NCBI GenBank assembly: GCA_964035545.1
Contig: OZ037773.1
Location: forward strand, 9,016,751-9,080,750
DNA: 64,000 nucleotides
Direction: 5' to 3'
Source: Bugula neritina
Taxonomy: Eukaryota; Bryozoa; Gymnolaemata; Cheilostomatida; Bugulidae
The notes beneath the pieces are model-generated. The model saw only the letters and a list, made by a program, of their open reading frames with translations, did no database searches and was not told the origin of the DNA. Positions 47,941 through 60,600 of the stretch are shown here, one piece after another. The position numbers and the translations under genes were made by a program. The stretch's first letter is position 1; each line of letters begins with the position of its first letter.

Positions 47941-50900
47941 TTAATCACTTCGAATTTTGAAGACTGCTCCGGCTATGAACAACACTACGGCGAGTACGAT
48001 GGAAATAATCTCCACTGTTCCGTAAATTTTCATTTGACTAAAAAAGAAGATAACTTTCATTTGTATGTTTCAATGGCAGAAGAGTAGATTATTCTGCAAA
48101 AATTTTTGTTTAGCCAAACATTCGAAAGTGAATTTGTCAAAAGATATTGCAAAATTGATAATTTTATTAGTTTATAAGTGATTTTAGAAAGAACTTTGTA
48201 AGGCAACTATATATTAAAACTATACTTTCACTTCTGCTTAGTTCCATTAAAAATAGTATCATTTATTGGTAATCCCAGCAATAATGAGTAATTTAAGAAT
48301 TATCGTGTAGCATACAGCAGGAGATTGTTTAGTTAACATCCAGTAATATGGGGTAGTCTATGTTATCAGGTAATACAGTAATTTAGTAATACCATATTAT
48401 AGTAATACAGTAATATAGTAATATATTATAGTATTACAGTAATATAGTAATATATAGTAATACAGTAATATAAGAATATAGTAATGTAGAAATACAGTAA
48501 TATAGTAATTATACAGTAATATAGTAATACAGCGATATAGTAATATAAAAATATAGTAATATAATAATACAGTAGTATAATAATACAGTAATACAGTAGT
48601 ATATAGTAGTGCAGTAATATAGTAATACAGTAATATATTAATATAGCAATACAGTAATATATTAATGCAGTAATATAGTAATACAGTAATATAGTAATAT
48701 AACAATAATACAACCTCTTCCAGTAGGTGCAGCAGTACTGAGAAAAGTCACTCCCACAGCAATATCTTGCCTTGTCTTCGTCCGTCTTCTCAAAAGGACA
48801 AACGAAAGTCTTTAAGTTTTGATAACTGGTCCCATTAATGGTTATTATTTCAGCATTAGTACAGATGAAAGGGTCTATAATATAATATGATATAATATAG
48901 CATGACATAATATAGTAATATATAACATTATACATAACATAATACAATATATAATCTATATAGCAAGATATAATATAAATGTTATAGTATATTGTAATTA
49001 AGCTTTGCAGTTATAGTTATATATATACTGCATATAATATTTTAGCTGATCAGCTCAATAAAAAACTTGTATTACAGTTGCTAAGAGCAAGCATTACTGT
49101 AATAATTTTTTTATAATTTATAAAGAAATGCTGATCGTACATATATAAGAAATTTTATTTTCTGAATATTAAACATGAACAACATGTACGCATGCGCGGT
49201 TTAACAACCAAAGTTAGTTGATGCAGCTGTTCACTGCGATGAATGCTCTTAATGTTTTTTTTGGCAAAAATTGATATAATCAAGTTTTGGTGAAATATGC
49301 AGAAATTTCTTGACAGTCAGGTGCATAGATGTTACTATATGTTGCTATGACACCATTATTAAGTTAAGTGAACAACGAGACATAAAGTACTACTTTTTCG
49401 TTTGCCATTGAATCGAGCGTTGTAAGCATCCATTCCAATGAGCTTCAAGTTGGTGTGTTTATCCAGAGTTTTGTACCTTCCTATCCCCTTTGCTCTGGAA
49501 GTGCAAAATGTTAGATATTTCGCTCTATGTGATGAATTATATTTTGTCAAACACCTGAACTGATATAGAAATTTAATATATGCTCTCTATTTATAAACTA
49601 TATATGTGAAATAATTTAGCAGCTTTAAATTGAAATATTTTAGCTCAAATTTCAGTACAGTAATAATTACTTATATATATATATAGACTTCTAAATCCTT
49701 TTCAATAACTGAGTGGAAATCATATTGATAAAAAAAACTTCAGCTTTTATAGGACAAATTTTCAAAGGTTGTATATAAGTCTTTTTTAATATATAGTTGC
49801 AGTTATAAGAAAATATTATATAAATGTAAACTCCCAAGTCCTGCATTTTCACTTTACACGATATACTTAAAATTGCATGTAAACAAAAAAAGCCATAAAA
49901 AACTAAATTTATTTACAAGCAATATTATATATTTAAAAGTTGAAACACAAAAACTTACTAATATGTCATATTCTCAGTATAAATTACTCTTTTGAGGACA
50001 TACAATTATTACAACAAATTATAATATATCTACAACAATAAGTTGTTCTGATAAATCAGAAGTTATTATTCCATGAGACTACAACCCTAACCAATAGATA
50101 TGTTTGAAACACAAAATCAAGCTTATATACAAATATCAAAATAAGATTATTTACCCGCCATATCCATTGATTCCAGTACCAACATTTTTTCCGCTGTATC
50201 TAGACCAAGCTGAAACTGAGTTACCTGCAAGAGATGTGACATTTACATTTATATTTATAGAGCATAATATAGTTCATGACCTTGATATCCGAAATATTAC
50301 AATATATATAGTAAAAAAGTTACAATATATTAAAGCAATACAATATATCATAGTAAAATGAGTATAATAAAGCAATATAATAATAGTAAAAAAATTATAT
50401 AAATAGCATTACAATAGTAGAAGAATTATGTTGAACAGCACTCAATAGAAAAGCATCTATATAATATATATAACTCTTTATAATTGCCCCCCCCCCATCC
50501 CTGGTTCACACTTTAACTGCAGTAAACAATTCTTATTTATGGTGTTTCCTGGTAAGCTATTGTAACGGTCTGTACTATAGCACTGCTCTGGCAGGTACAG
50601 TTACCAATACTTGTTGTAAACATCACCTTGTAACCTGTTATATCTTGTATAAGCTGACTTTCTATAATTTGTTTGCTAAGCCCCAAGTCTTTTATGTCAC
50701 TTAAAATGTGGACTAAGTCATCATTCAATTAAACTGCTATTAACATGCATGTTATATTCCACCAAGGAAAAAGAAGAATGTACGCCTGTGTGACAGCTGA
50801 TAACTGTTGCTGTATCAGTACGGGTGCTGTTTGGCACGGATGCCCATGTATTGTGATTCACTTAATGAAGAGTGAATGGATGGAGGACACAGATGCAGGC

Positions 50901-51866
50901 CACAACTCTATTTTTGTCTATTGCCAACAGTATATTTTCTAAGTTAGACTTCATTTCATACTTGTACTCATACTTGTACTCATACTTGTACTCATACTTG
51001 TACTCATACTTGTACTCATACTTGTACTCATACTTGTACTCATACTTGTACTCATACTTGTACTCATACTTGTACTCATACTTGTACTCGTATTTTACTG
51101 TAACCTATAACCATGAAAATTACAAACATATTGTTAACTTAACATTAATTACATAGCTGATAAAAACATATAATTAATGAAGTTCAAAACAAAAGATAAT
51201 ATACTACTTGATACTTACAATTATTTTGACAATTAAGTATAGATTGCCTGCATCTTTAGCAGGAGGAAAACTGAGCTACACTGACTCATCTACCAAAAAC
51301 TGTCAGTAAATAGCTATCGCGAAAGCTTTCACAAATAGCTTTCGTTACACAATGGTTTTTGGAAAGCTGCCAGAAAGCCTCTGCAACAGCCTGTACTTAC
51401 TATGATTGGTATACTTGAATTAATAGCTATGAAATAAAATGGCAAATAGTTTTTCTATTAGTCAACTATTAAAGGTACAGGAATGCTTGATATTGGCAAT
51501 TTATTAAAGCAATAAAGTGAAATAGCAAATAAATTTTGCTATACATTATAAGTAAGCAAACTGCAGAAATGAATAATATGAAGTATTTTTGCAGATTAAT
51601 AAAATCATATGTTATGGTACTATATCAGAAAAGCTTATATACATTGCTGTACAGCATAGCCTATTTGAAAAGAAGTTGCGGTATATTAAAGTTGCAAATA
51701 GAGATCCATGATGTACCAACATAGAGCAAAGCAGTTGTGTGTAAGTTGACATTTATGTTATGATTTGTAGATAGTATATAGATATTATATACAATGCAGT
51801 ATACTTACAGAAATAGCACAGAAGTGCCAAAATGAGAAATATAGTTGAGTACTTTCCCGGCAGCAT
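47941..51866 (-). CDS. Small Shisa-like single-pass membrane protein
   Basis: Five minus-strand exons, in coding order 51809-51866, 50155-50224, 49394-49494, 48715-48874 and 47941-48037, sum to 486 nt with unbroken phase, giving 161 residues. The N-terminus is a typical signal peptide (MLPGKYSTIFLILALLCYF, likely cleaved after NSVSA). A short basic and Gly-rich segment follows. Exon 4 encodes a Cys-rich module (ICTNAEI, FVCPFEKTD, ARYCCGSDFSQYCC) with the CP...YCCG...YCC spacing of Shisa and related WBP1/VOPP1-type proteins. The last exon encodes one transmembrane helix (IISIVLAVVLFIAGAVF) and a four-residue tail, KIRSD. Shisa proteins handle membrane receptors in the ER or at the surface; here there is almost no cytoplasmic tail and no PY motif, so it is a minimal member if the family call is right. 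It lies tail-to-tail with the I-SMAD gene and head-to-head with the TFAM-like gene. Confidence 0.8.
48365..48710. repeat. AT-rich AGTAATA repeat in the last intron of the Shisa-like gene
   Basis: Degenerate AGTAATATAGTAATACAGTA repeats fill the intron next to the exon 4 donor. Tyr/Leu-rich frames over it are artefacts. Confidence 0.9.
50605..50712 (-). other. Possible cassette exon in intron 1 of the Shisa-like gene
   Basis: On the minus strand, GACTTAG at 50713 opens an uninterrupted 108-nt frame (HILSDIKDLGLSKQIIESQL...) that can end at ATTG|GTAACT. It is symmetric in phase 1, so it could be included or skipped without a frameshift. Inclusion would break the natural signal-peptide cleavage region (NSVSA), so skipping is the likely default. 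It may be chance. Confidence 0.22.
50961..51090. repeat. 12-bp minisatellite (TACTTGTACTCA)n
   Basis: About eleven near-perfect copies in intron 1 of the Shisa-like gene. Confidence 0.96.
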
Positions 51867-52758
51867 GCTGACGACCTTTTTTAGGATTGACTAGCTTTGC
51901 TGCCGATCAACTTAATTGTAAGCTTTTGTTGTTTATTCTTTGAAAAGGTTTGAATTACAATCAATATTATAATAATGGACTAGGAATATTATGAATGGCA
52001 ATCAATGGCCTTTTATACATGCAGTATATTATATGCAGTGAAATTTGTTTCCGTCAGAACTTTGCACTGTGTTAACACCAACAAACTATAGCATTCAATA
52101 AAAGCCTGTTCAATAGTGTATTATATTGCTGCGGCATTGCCATATGGATATAACTATTTTTCATGATTTTATGAAATACATGTAGAAATGCTTATGCATT
52201 AGATTGCCCAATTTCACTGAGAGATTTTAACATCATTATATAAGAAAACATTCAATTAGCAAGTTGTGGTATGTGGCTGTTAGCGCTTATATATTGCTCA
52301 TGATGACACAATTTTTTTCTAATGTCAACATTTGTTTGATATAAATTATATGCATGCAGGCTTGAATTTAAAGTAGTTGATGCATGAGTTAAATATAGAA
52401 ATACTTTGGTTTGATCTTTATTTTCGGTGTTGGAATAAAGGACCAAATGATAGGTATCTGATAAGCTGAGTTATTCTAAAAGGGGCTATTGCAGTTTACA
52501 AAAATACAAAATTAATCACACAACTTTAGTATTGATTTGCATCATTATGTGTATAATAGTTATAATAATATTATTATAACGATTTATAATTTTTATAAGA
52601 CAACTTCAAGTCTCAAGTTTGGAGTTATGTCTTCTTCCAAACTTGACTTCCAACTCGGGGTTGCTTATAAAAATAATTATTATTCCAAGCTCTAGCTCTA
52701 GCGAGCAGTTTGTTGACGTTTATCAAAATACTGATACTGCTAATCATTAACCTGTGAA
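51867..52758. promoter_or_regulatory. Bidirectional intergenic region (Shisa-like and TFAM-like genes)
   Basis: About 890 bp separate the two divergent start codons, so both promoters must lie here or in untranslated exons. An inverted repeat CAAGTTTGGA/TCCAAACTTG (52614-52623 and 52636-52645, 12-nt loop) lies about 115 bp before the TFAM-like ATG. No TATA box was assigned with confidence. Confidence 0.45.
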
Positions 52759-55700
52759 ATGCTTGCTAATAAACTGTAAGTAATTGATATAAAATATTGG
52801 CATCCAAAAACTGTGGTTAACTTATTTAAATTTGAAATTGCAATTAAAAAGCTTTTACTACCACTGCTAGTGCTACTATGCTAGTGCTAGTGTGTACCAG
52901 TGCTGTAGTCAGTAGCAGTACCTCAACACAGACACTCAACAGTCATTGTCAAACTCAACCGCAACGGTCATACTGATACTGATAGTCATAGTGATACTCA
53001 TAGTCAACCTGTTCCTGTAATCGTTTTCGGTCATACTCAATCTCATAGTCATAGTGGATAGTCATACACATTCATACTGTTAGTGTTTCTGTTAGACTAA
53101 GAGTGTAAGACTAAGAGTAACTTTAAGTGTAAGACTAACTCTAAGACTAACTCACTAAGAGTAAGTCACTTAAAAGTAAAACTAAATCAAATTGAAAATG
53201 CATCAGTATCTCTATCACTGATACTGATAGTGATAGTATTGGTTGATTTAGTTTGATTTGATTTAGTATCAGCGACAGTATCAGAGTATGAGCATGACTA
53301 TGAATGTACCTATGAGTATCAGTATGCGTATGGGCATAGCCATATGACCATGACCAATGGGCATGGCACATGGTGATGGAACTGGTGTTACTATTAGTAT
53401 TACCAATAAACCATAAGATTGAGCATCAGTATGACATTCACTATGAGTTATGATTCACAGTCACACTGACAATATGGCTGTTAGTAGTTAGTATAGAGTA
53501 TAGACTACTTTAAATTGGAGTATGAGCGTGATTTAGAGTAGTCGATGGGTATGAGTAACTCAGTCTAACTGTGACTCTGACTCTGAGAGTAAGTCCACCG
53601 CCATTATTTACTGGCTTATGAGACTGAGTATCACTATTAGTGTCACTCTGAGAGTGATGATACTCCTTATGTGTATATGGGTATCAGTATGAGTATGACT
53701 ATTTCTATGGCCCATAGGGCATAGGGAATAACTTTCATAGGCCATAGCTTATAATGATAGTGATAGTATGTGCTATGAAATGATTACCAGAATTATTTGA
53801 CTTGCAGTTATATTGACAGTTACTGTTTGTGTTACTCTTTCAATTTAACGCTTTGAGCATAAAATCTGATTTTTTAGTGTTGTAATTTTATAAAGTTTCA
53901 AATCTATGCCTTAAAACATACATACTTTTGATCCTGATATCACATATTTTGTGTGGTTTGTTTTTACGTAAGTCAATTGTTTTCCCGTAGGCTGCAGTGC
54001 TGCTTGTCTGTTATACGACCTTGTCAAGGTCAAGTTCGCTCTTTGGCCGCACTAAAGCCCAGGGAGATTCGAAATGCCAAACCCAGAGTATCTGTAGTGG
54101 GCTTGTATGTTAAGGAAAACTTCCAATCTATTAAATTTCAATATCCTCGTAAGCTTATTTTCTATAATATTTAGTATCCACATTATATTTTGTTTACTAA
54201 TTGTTCAACTTTTTTTTATAAAGAACACTATAAACTGTAGTTGGATTGCAATACGTATGCATGCTGTTAGGTGTTACAGTAGTTGATTCATACTAAGTTG
54301 CTACCACAAAGACTGAAAACAAAAAAGCAAACTTGAAATGAAAACATGTGTTATTTTTGAAATGATGCCTAGTTTCTCAAAGTGCTAGAAACTATACAGT
54401 GTAAAATATGTTACCTGATACAGCATCTTAATTATCATAGATTTAATTATTGCATACATGTGTTTGCAGTATGCTTTCCTATTACTCTGAGTTTCTTTTT
54501 GCAATAACATAATTAGATCACTTGAAGCTGATTTGGTTAAGCTAGAACTGCTAAGTGTAGTGTGCAGTGTGTGGATAGCTGATTGAGACTGTAGTGTGAA
54601 GTACATCCTGTACCAATTTGACTTGTTTTAGAGGCAAGTAACGCAGAGCTCTTCAAAGTCTTATCACAAAACTGGAACCAGCTCACATCTGACGAGCAAC
54701 AGGTGAGGATAACCCCTACACTCTCCTTAGATGTTTTCTATAGTTTTCACGCATTCTCTAAAAGGTAAATGCTGCACCAGTTTATGATTTTATTAAATGA
54801 GCAGATATTGTTTGTGAGCTGTAAGTGTTTGTGCAGATATTTTAATTCAAGACCCGAAAAAATGACATTCCTTAGTGATGTCTCATACCTCTTTGAGTTC
54901 TTGTTATTGGCTGGCTCTAGATGCGAGATTCAAAACCACTAAAACTACTTTAATTGTATCATTATGGTCTGTAGGTTGTTTAAATCACTTCTTTATGTTA
55001 TTCTAATGCTGCTATTGAGTTGACTGTTATAAAAGACTGGTTGTAATTGATCAGCACTTTTATACGCTGCTTCTGATTGGTAGATATACAGAGACAAGGC
55101 TGCCCAGCAGCAGCAAGTCTACAATGATGAATACGAGAGTCTGACAGACGAACAGAGGTATGACCTCATTGCTGAGAGGCAGCTGAAGGTCACTAAAAAG
55201 TTTGCAGCAAATCTTGTCAAGGTACAAGAGGTTATGACTTTATCTGTAGTGGAGGGCTTGCTGTACAGGTTCTCAAACCATGTTGTCAATTAGCTTGAAA
55301 ACCTCTTTTAATCAGGGGTTCCTTTAAGGATGGAGACTCTAAACTAGTGGAAGTTTGTAGTATTTACAGAGGAATCTGGAGGGTGGAAATGAAAACCTTT
55401 AACTAAAGGTTGTGTGAAACTAAATGAAAGGAAGTGTAACTGAGAATTTTGAACATCTAGATTTGGGAAAGAATTTTCCAGCAGTTGTGATCTACTTGAA
55501 AATCTAGTATCCGCGACAATAGTTTTGTGAACAGCTTATGTACAGCTAAACCTATGGTTATTTAATTTTATACTATGAATATACTCCTCAATACTATTTA
55601 CTGTTTATGTAAACCTGGTTGTGCAAATAAATGGAAGCTGATAAGTTTTAGAAGTTTTGTGACAGATTTCTGTCTCTCTTGTGTCATCAGAAATATTGCA

Positions 55701-56466
55701 GTTCAGTGGCAACAGTGTCTTTTAAGTCTTGAGGTGTTTTTCCCAGTGCACATCTGTTTATGCTGGGTTCTTTCAGTTAACATACAAGGTGGTAGAATAC
55801 CCATTCACAACATTATATTTGCAAAACCTGATTCTAGTTTACGTACATATGCAATTCCAATTCTTTAGGAAAAGACTAAGAATGGCCGACCCCGACGCCC
55901 TATGGCTGGCTATCAGTACTACTTCCTGGCAAAAGGCGAGAAATCAGTTGAAGTGAGGAATTTATCTTATCTTACGGGAGGACAACTCTACCAGTAACCG
56001 CACTTAGTTCTGGTCATCCAGACCAGAGTTGACTTATTCACTGATGATTTTTAGTTAATTGCTGAAAAGGAATATGTTTACTCTTGTAGGTGGGAGGTGA
56101 GCGGTGGAAAGTCCTCAAGAATGAGTTCAATGCTTTGCCAGCCAATGAGAAAGAGGTACTACTTTTAGTATTATACTACTACTATTACTAGTACTACTGC
56201 TACTACTGCTAGTACGACTACTACTAGTACTACTACTAATATTACTACTACTACTAATACTACTACTACTACTACTAGTACCACTACTACTACTACTACT
56301 AATACTACTAGTACTACTAATACTATTGCAGATATATGAAGGAAAAGCAGCTGAAGATTCTCTCAGATATCGACAGGAAATGACCGAGTGGGTCGCACGG
56401 ATGTTGAAGGAAGGAAAAGATCACCTTGTATCAAACTATTCTAAACAAAAGTATCGCCTGTTTTAG
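52759..56466 (+). CDS. TFAM: Mitochondrial transcription factor A-like HMG protein
   Basis: TFAM packages mitochondrial DNA and bends promoters to start transcription. Exons: 52759-52775, 53991-54148, 54632-54702, 55084-55221, 55869-55952, 56090-56155, 56332-56466. They sum to 669 nt, 222 residues, ending at TAG 56464. The first exon is only 17 nt (ATG plus MLANKL); it was chosen because its GTAAGT donor and phase fit exon 2, and the joined N-terminus is Arg/Leu/Ser-rich without acidic residues, like a mitochondrial presequence (MLANKLLQCCLSVIRPCQGQ). HMG box 1 is diverged (VGLYVKENFQSIKFQYP, NWNQLTSDEQQIYRDKA). Box 2 is clear (GRPRRPMAGYQYYFLAKGE, RWKVLKNEFNALPANEKEIY). The C-terminal tail is short and basic (DHLVSNYSKQKYRLF). 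The tiny first exon is the least certain part; the family call rests on two HMG boxes plus the targeting signal. Confidence 0.82.
52860..53780. repeat. Degenerate short repeats in TFAM-like intron 1
   Basis: Low-complexity tracts of TGATACTGATAGT, AGACTAAGAGTAA and ATGAGTATGAG type. No exon was recognised. Confidence 0.6.
56162..56330. repeat. (TAC)n array forming the acceptor side of the last TFAM-like intron
   Basis: TACTACTAG-type trinucleotides fill almost the whole intron and run to the acceptor (ACTATTGCAG), so they double as its pyrimidine tract. Confidence 0.95.
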
Positions 56467-57615
56467 AGACTTCACGTTTGTATATTACTCAGTAGTCCAT
56501 TTACTCTGTGACTGAAGTTGTATTCTCTTTACAACATGCCACTGGCAGATATGTTAAGCTTGTTACATTGTGATTTGGTGTTCCCCATGTACAGAGATTG
56601 TCTATATATTCGAGATTATTGCTACATAATACACAAAAATGCATAAACATTATATAATATAACGTGGCATTTCTTTAAATTGTTTTTTTCCAATTTACCA
56701 GTAGATATTAAAACTTACCAAGACACAACTAATTCTGTGATCTAACAAGGTTGAGGGAGTTCCTTTCAATTGACTAATATAGTCTATGTCAATAATAGCA
56801 TGTCTGGCGAGTTATTTAAATGTTGAGACGTTTTTACAAAACTAATCCATATGAAACAAGTTTATTCACATATAAATGCTCAGGACTTGAGAATTACGTG
56901 TAGAAAATAATATCGGAATGTAATTGAAATTGCAGATTTTTTTAAATTCCTGAAGCACACAAGGCAGAATATTTATAATTATATATTAAAATAAAATATA
57001 TTTATTATTATATACATGATTTAAAACAGTCACTGAGCATAGAATGGCATTAGTAAGCATTCATGGAGAGGTAATTACGAATTTACTCAGTTAAGTATTT
57101 TATGCTCTGTTGGCTGAACTGCAAATAGCAACTCTCTAAATATATTACATTATTATCCAAGAGTTATTTTCTTCCAGTCTTGAAAGAAATTATCACAATA
57201 ACAATCTGATTTAGCAAAAATATAGAAGATAAAAGGAGTGTAGGCAAAATATACAGTAAGGTAGTTGTGTAATGTACAGGTAGCAAGGCACAATGGTGTC
57301 TAAGATTGAAACAAATGATTTCAAGTTAATTAGTAGCAGTAATTTCATTTTCATGCAGACCGGGATTATTGTTGAGATTAATAGAGAACTACAGCCAATT
57401 AAATGCATCTAACAATGATTATAGCCAATAGAAATTTGTCTAATAATAAAAACAACAAAACTGTAATGTCTAATATTGTAGCTATGTACATAAATATTTA
57501 CAACATGCACTTATACCCGTAATAGCTAAGACTAAGTAATAATGTACACAGCTTAAACATTCCTGAGAAGTATACGATGATGTCATCACAGATCAGCCAA
57601 TCAGGAAGCAGTCTA
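56467..57615. other. Convergent intergenic region
   Basis: This separates the plus-strand TFAM-like stop from the minus-strand FN3 receptor stop. It is AT-rich and should contain both 3' UTRs. No further gene was recognised. Confidence 0.5.
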
Positions 57616-60600
57616 TCAGCTACCTAATGTACTAGAGTCGCTAGGAAGTAGAGTACACGGACTGCCATAGTTGTCATCGTCCAATGTCCGATCTATCATC
57701 AGTTGGTCAGGTCGACAGCGTGCTGACTCCAGAGAAGCTGACTGCAGAGAAGCTGACTGCAGAGGGTGACTAGATCTATTAGAGTCAGCGAGGAGACTGT
57801 CACATTCGCTCTGAGCATGCAGTCTGGCAGCTGACTCAAAATTACCACCATGTATCTCGGATCTCCACCTGATGTATCACACAAATACAGATAAGGGAGT
57901 GTCCAAACAGACTAAAGCTCTGAATAGACGGTAAAACTGAGCCACGGATGGTATGTGACAAGTACAACTCTAGAACCAAGTATAATGGGACGTTTGACCC
58001 CATGAATATCAATGCTGTAACTAAATGGAATCTATTGCAAAGTGAACATTTACCCGAGACTATTTCCGCCATCTTGGAGAGACAACTCGCTGGTTAGACT
58101 GAGGCCGGAGCCCATCAGCCCCTCCTCCTCGATATCGTACTCTCCGAGATCCTGAGAACTTCGGTGATCGTCTGTCGTACCGTCAATACCACTGTCTTGA
58201 CCTGAGGTAGCCTGCGTGAATACCAGTGACTGTCAGTAAAGAGTTACTAGTGCGAGTAGAAAGTTACTAGTGAGTAGATAGTTACTAGTAGTTTAGTTAA
58301 TATTTGGGAGTTGTCAACTCACTTTATTAGAAAGTTGAGGCGGGGACACAAAAGTGCTATTGAGAGGTAGATTGGTGACCAAGTCGTTGACTGGATGGAT
58401 GGGGGCGAGAGAGCTCTGTGTGATGGACATGGTGAGCTCGTAGTTAGAAGGAGCCGTGCACACCGTCAGGGGCTGGTGGTCAAAGGATCCCGGGTGCCTT
58501 CGGTAGGTGCGGCTGGAGCGGTGTGGCTGTACAAACCTAAAACAGAGGCTCAAGTTGATCAAGTTCATTGATTGATTTGATTGTAGAAAATGTAATCAGT
58601 AGCTAACATGAGAACATAACAGAGGTTTGAGTAAAACTTGAGGACAGTAGAGGTGGAGTTCAGATATTTCGGCGAAGAATTTTATTCACGACTCGATATA
58701 AAAGTATCCTGAAGAATGATTTCATTGAAAAAAAAATAAGTGAAATGCCGGGCAGATATATTGAGAACTTACTTCTTACGGAACACCATCAGCATCAGCG
58801 CAGATATAATAATAAGTATGAGAGAGATGGACACACCAATGATAATGCCTATGTGAGTCTCGGTAAGTCCAGATGAGCCAATAGGAGAGGCTGAAACAAA
58901 GTATTGACCAATAGTAACAGCTACAGTCTAACATCATCAATTATGTTATGAGTGATTCAATGCTAAACATGTAAGCTACAGGTCAAGTAGAAATGTTATT
59001 GTTGTCCCAGCTGATTGCTATTCTGCTGCCAATGTGAGTTGTCCCCACATGATTCTGAAAGCCCTGACAGGACATTTATTTACTGATGGAAGCTTTATTA
59101 TTCACTTAACAGAACGAATAAGACAATACTATATAAAGTTACCTGTATTGGTGTTACCCAGGTATCCGGAACTGCCTGTTGCGCCCTCACCTACAGGCAG
59201 CACACTGCGTTGAGGTGTACTGAACACTAGAGATGACATAGCACCAGCTCCGTGCAGGTTGATGCCGGTGACGGTAATGTTGTAAGTGGTGGAAGGCAGC
59301 AGGTCAGCGTACTCTACCTTGTAGAACTTCTTCTCAAAGGAAGCTGTGAATCAGAACAGCCAACAGAGTTTTGAAATATCACTAAACTAATCGATTAAAT
59401 ATATTCTAAATATTTATATGTATTTGTGTACAAGTTGAATAAGTTAAATTATCTTCCCATGTAAACCACAACTGAACAAGTCAAAGTTTAACAACGTCAG
59501 AGGCTGAGTGAACTACACAACCGAGTCTTTGCTACGACCACCAGAACCAATTCAAACTCTTGTATTTGAAGTGGAAAGAGAACAACTAGCTAGGAAATGT
59601 AACCATGGCAACAGCATGTCCTTGACACCTACCGGGTATAGTAGTGGTGTTGATGGAGATCCAGGTGGAGTAGGTCTGCGTGTACAGCTGGAGGACGTAC
59701 ATGGTGAGGTCGTGCTCGGAGCTGATGGAGTTCCAGTTAACCACCGTCACTCCCGGGAACCTGTGAAACAGGGCCGTGAGACCCTTGGCAGAGGGAGGGC
59801 GTCTGACCGTGTGAGAGACAAGGGGGGATACCCTCCGCTCCTCGCTGACGTTGGTGAAAGCCGTCACTTGAAACTCGTACGTTATGTCGAGCTCGAGACC
59901 CTGAGGAGACAACACCTAACTGTATCACAGCTGACTAACACACACTAACTGCTGCCTGACAGCTAGCATAGACATTCATACTTCTCCATAGTATTTCGGT
60001 GATAAAAGATGAGTCATGAAACACACAGACAGATGGTTACCTTGACGATAGTCTCCAGCTCGTCTTGTATCAGTATGGAATATTCTGGAGAGAACTCAGT
60101 CTGGCCGCGTGTGCGCCACTGCACGTGGTAGTTGACTTCGCACGTCTGGTTGAGGAAATGTCCCGCCTTCCACTCCACCAGCACGTCGTAGACGCCGTTA
60201 GCGTACTCCACGCCTACAGGAAGTAGTTCCAGCAACAGGTTGAACGTCACGTCATGATAGAATGCAGCACATTATACATTACTTTATTGTGAGAAGATAA
60301 AACACAGTTTAATAAAGAGAAGGAATTGAATTCCAAAATCGAATAATTCCATGATATGCATATAGAGAGTATTATTCTATAAACAAAGAACATGTAATCT
60401 ATGGACAAGAAGCGTATTTTCTACGAATGATGTGTATATAATCTATAAAGAGCATTACATTAAGCGCTATATACATAGAAGTGAGATTTCAGATGTACTT
60501 ACCTTCGCGCTGATGTGGCCTGACAGCGATGTCCCTAGGTGATATGACGGTGGGACACCATCGGTCAAAGGAGGCGACGGCAGCAGTCTGGGGCTGTCCT

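Noticed and set aside
59508-59948. 146-codon plus-strand frame
   Set aside because: Antisense shadow of an FN3 receptor exon (59633-59900), which has splice sites and domain similarity on the minus strand.
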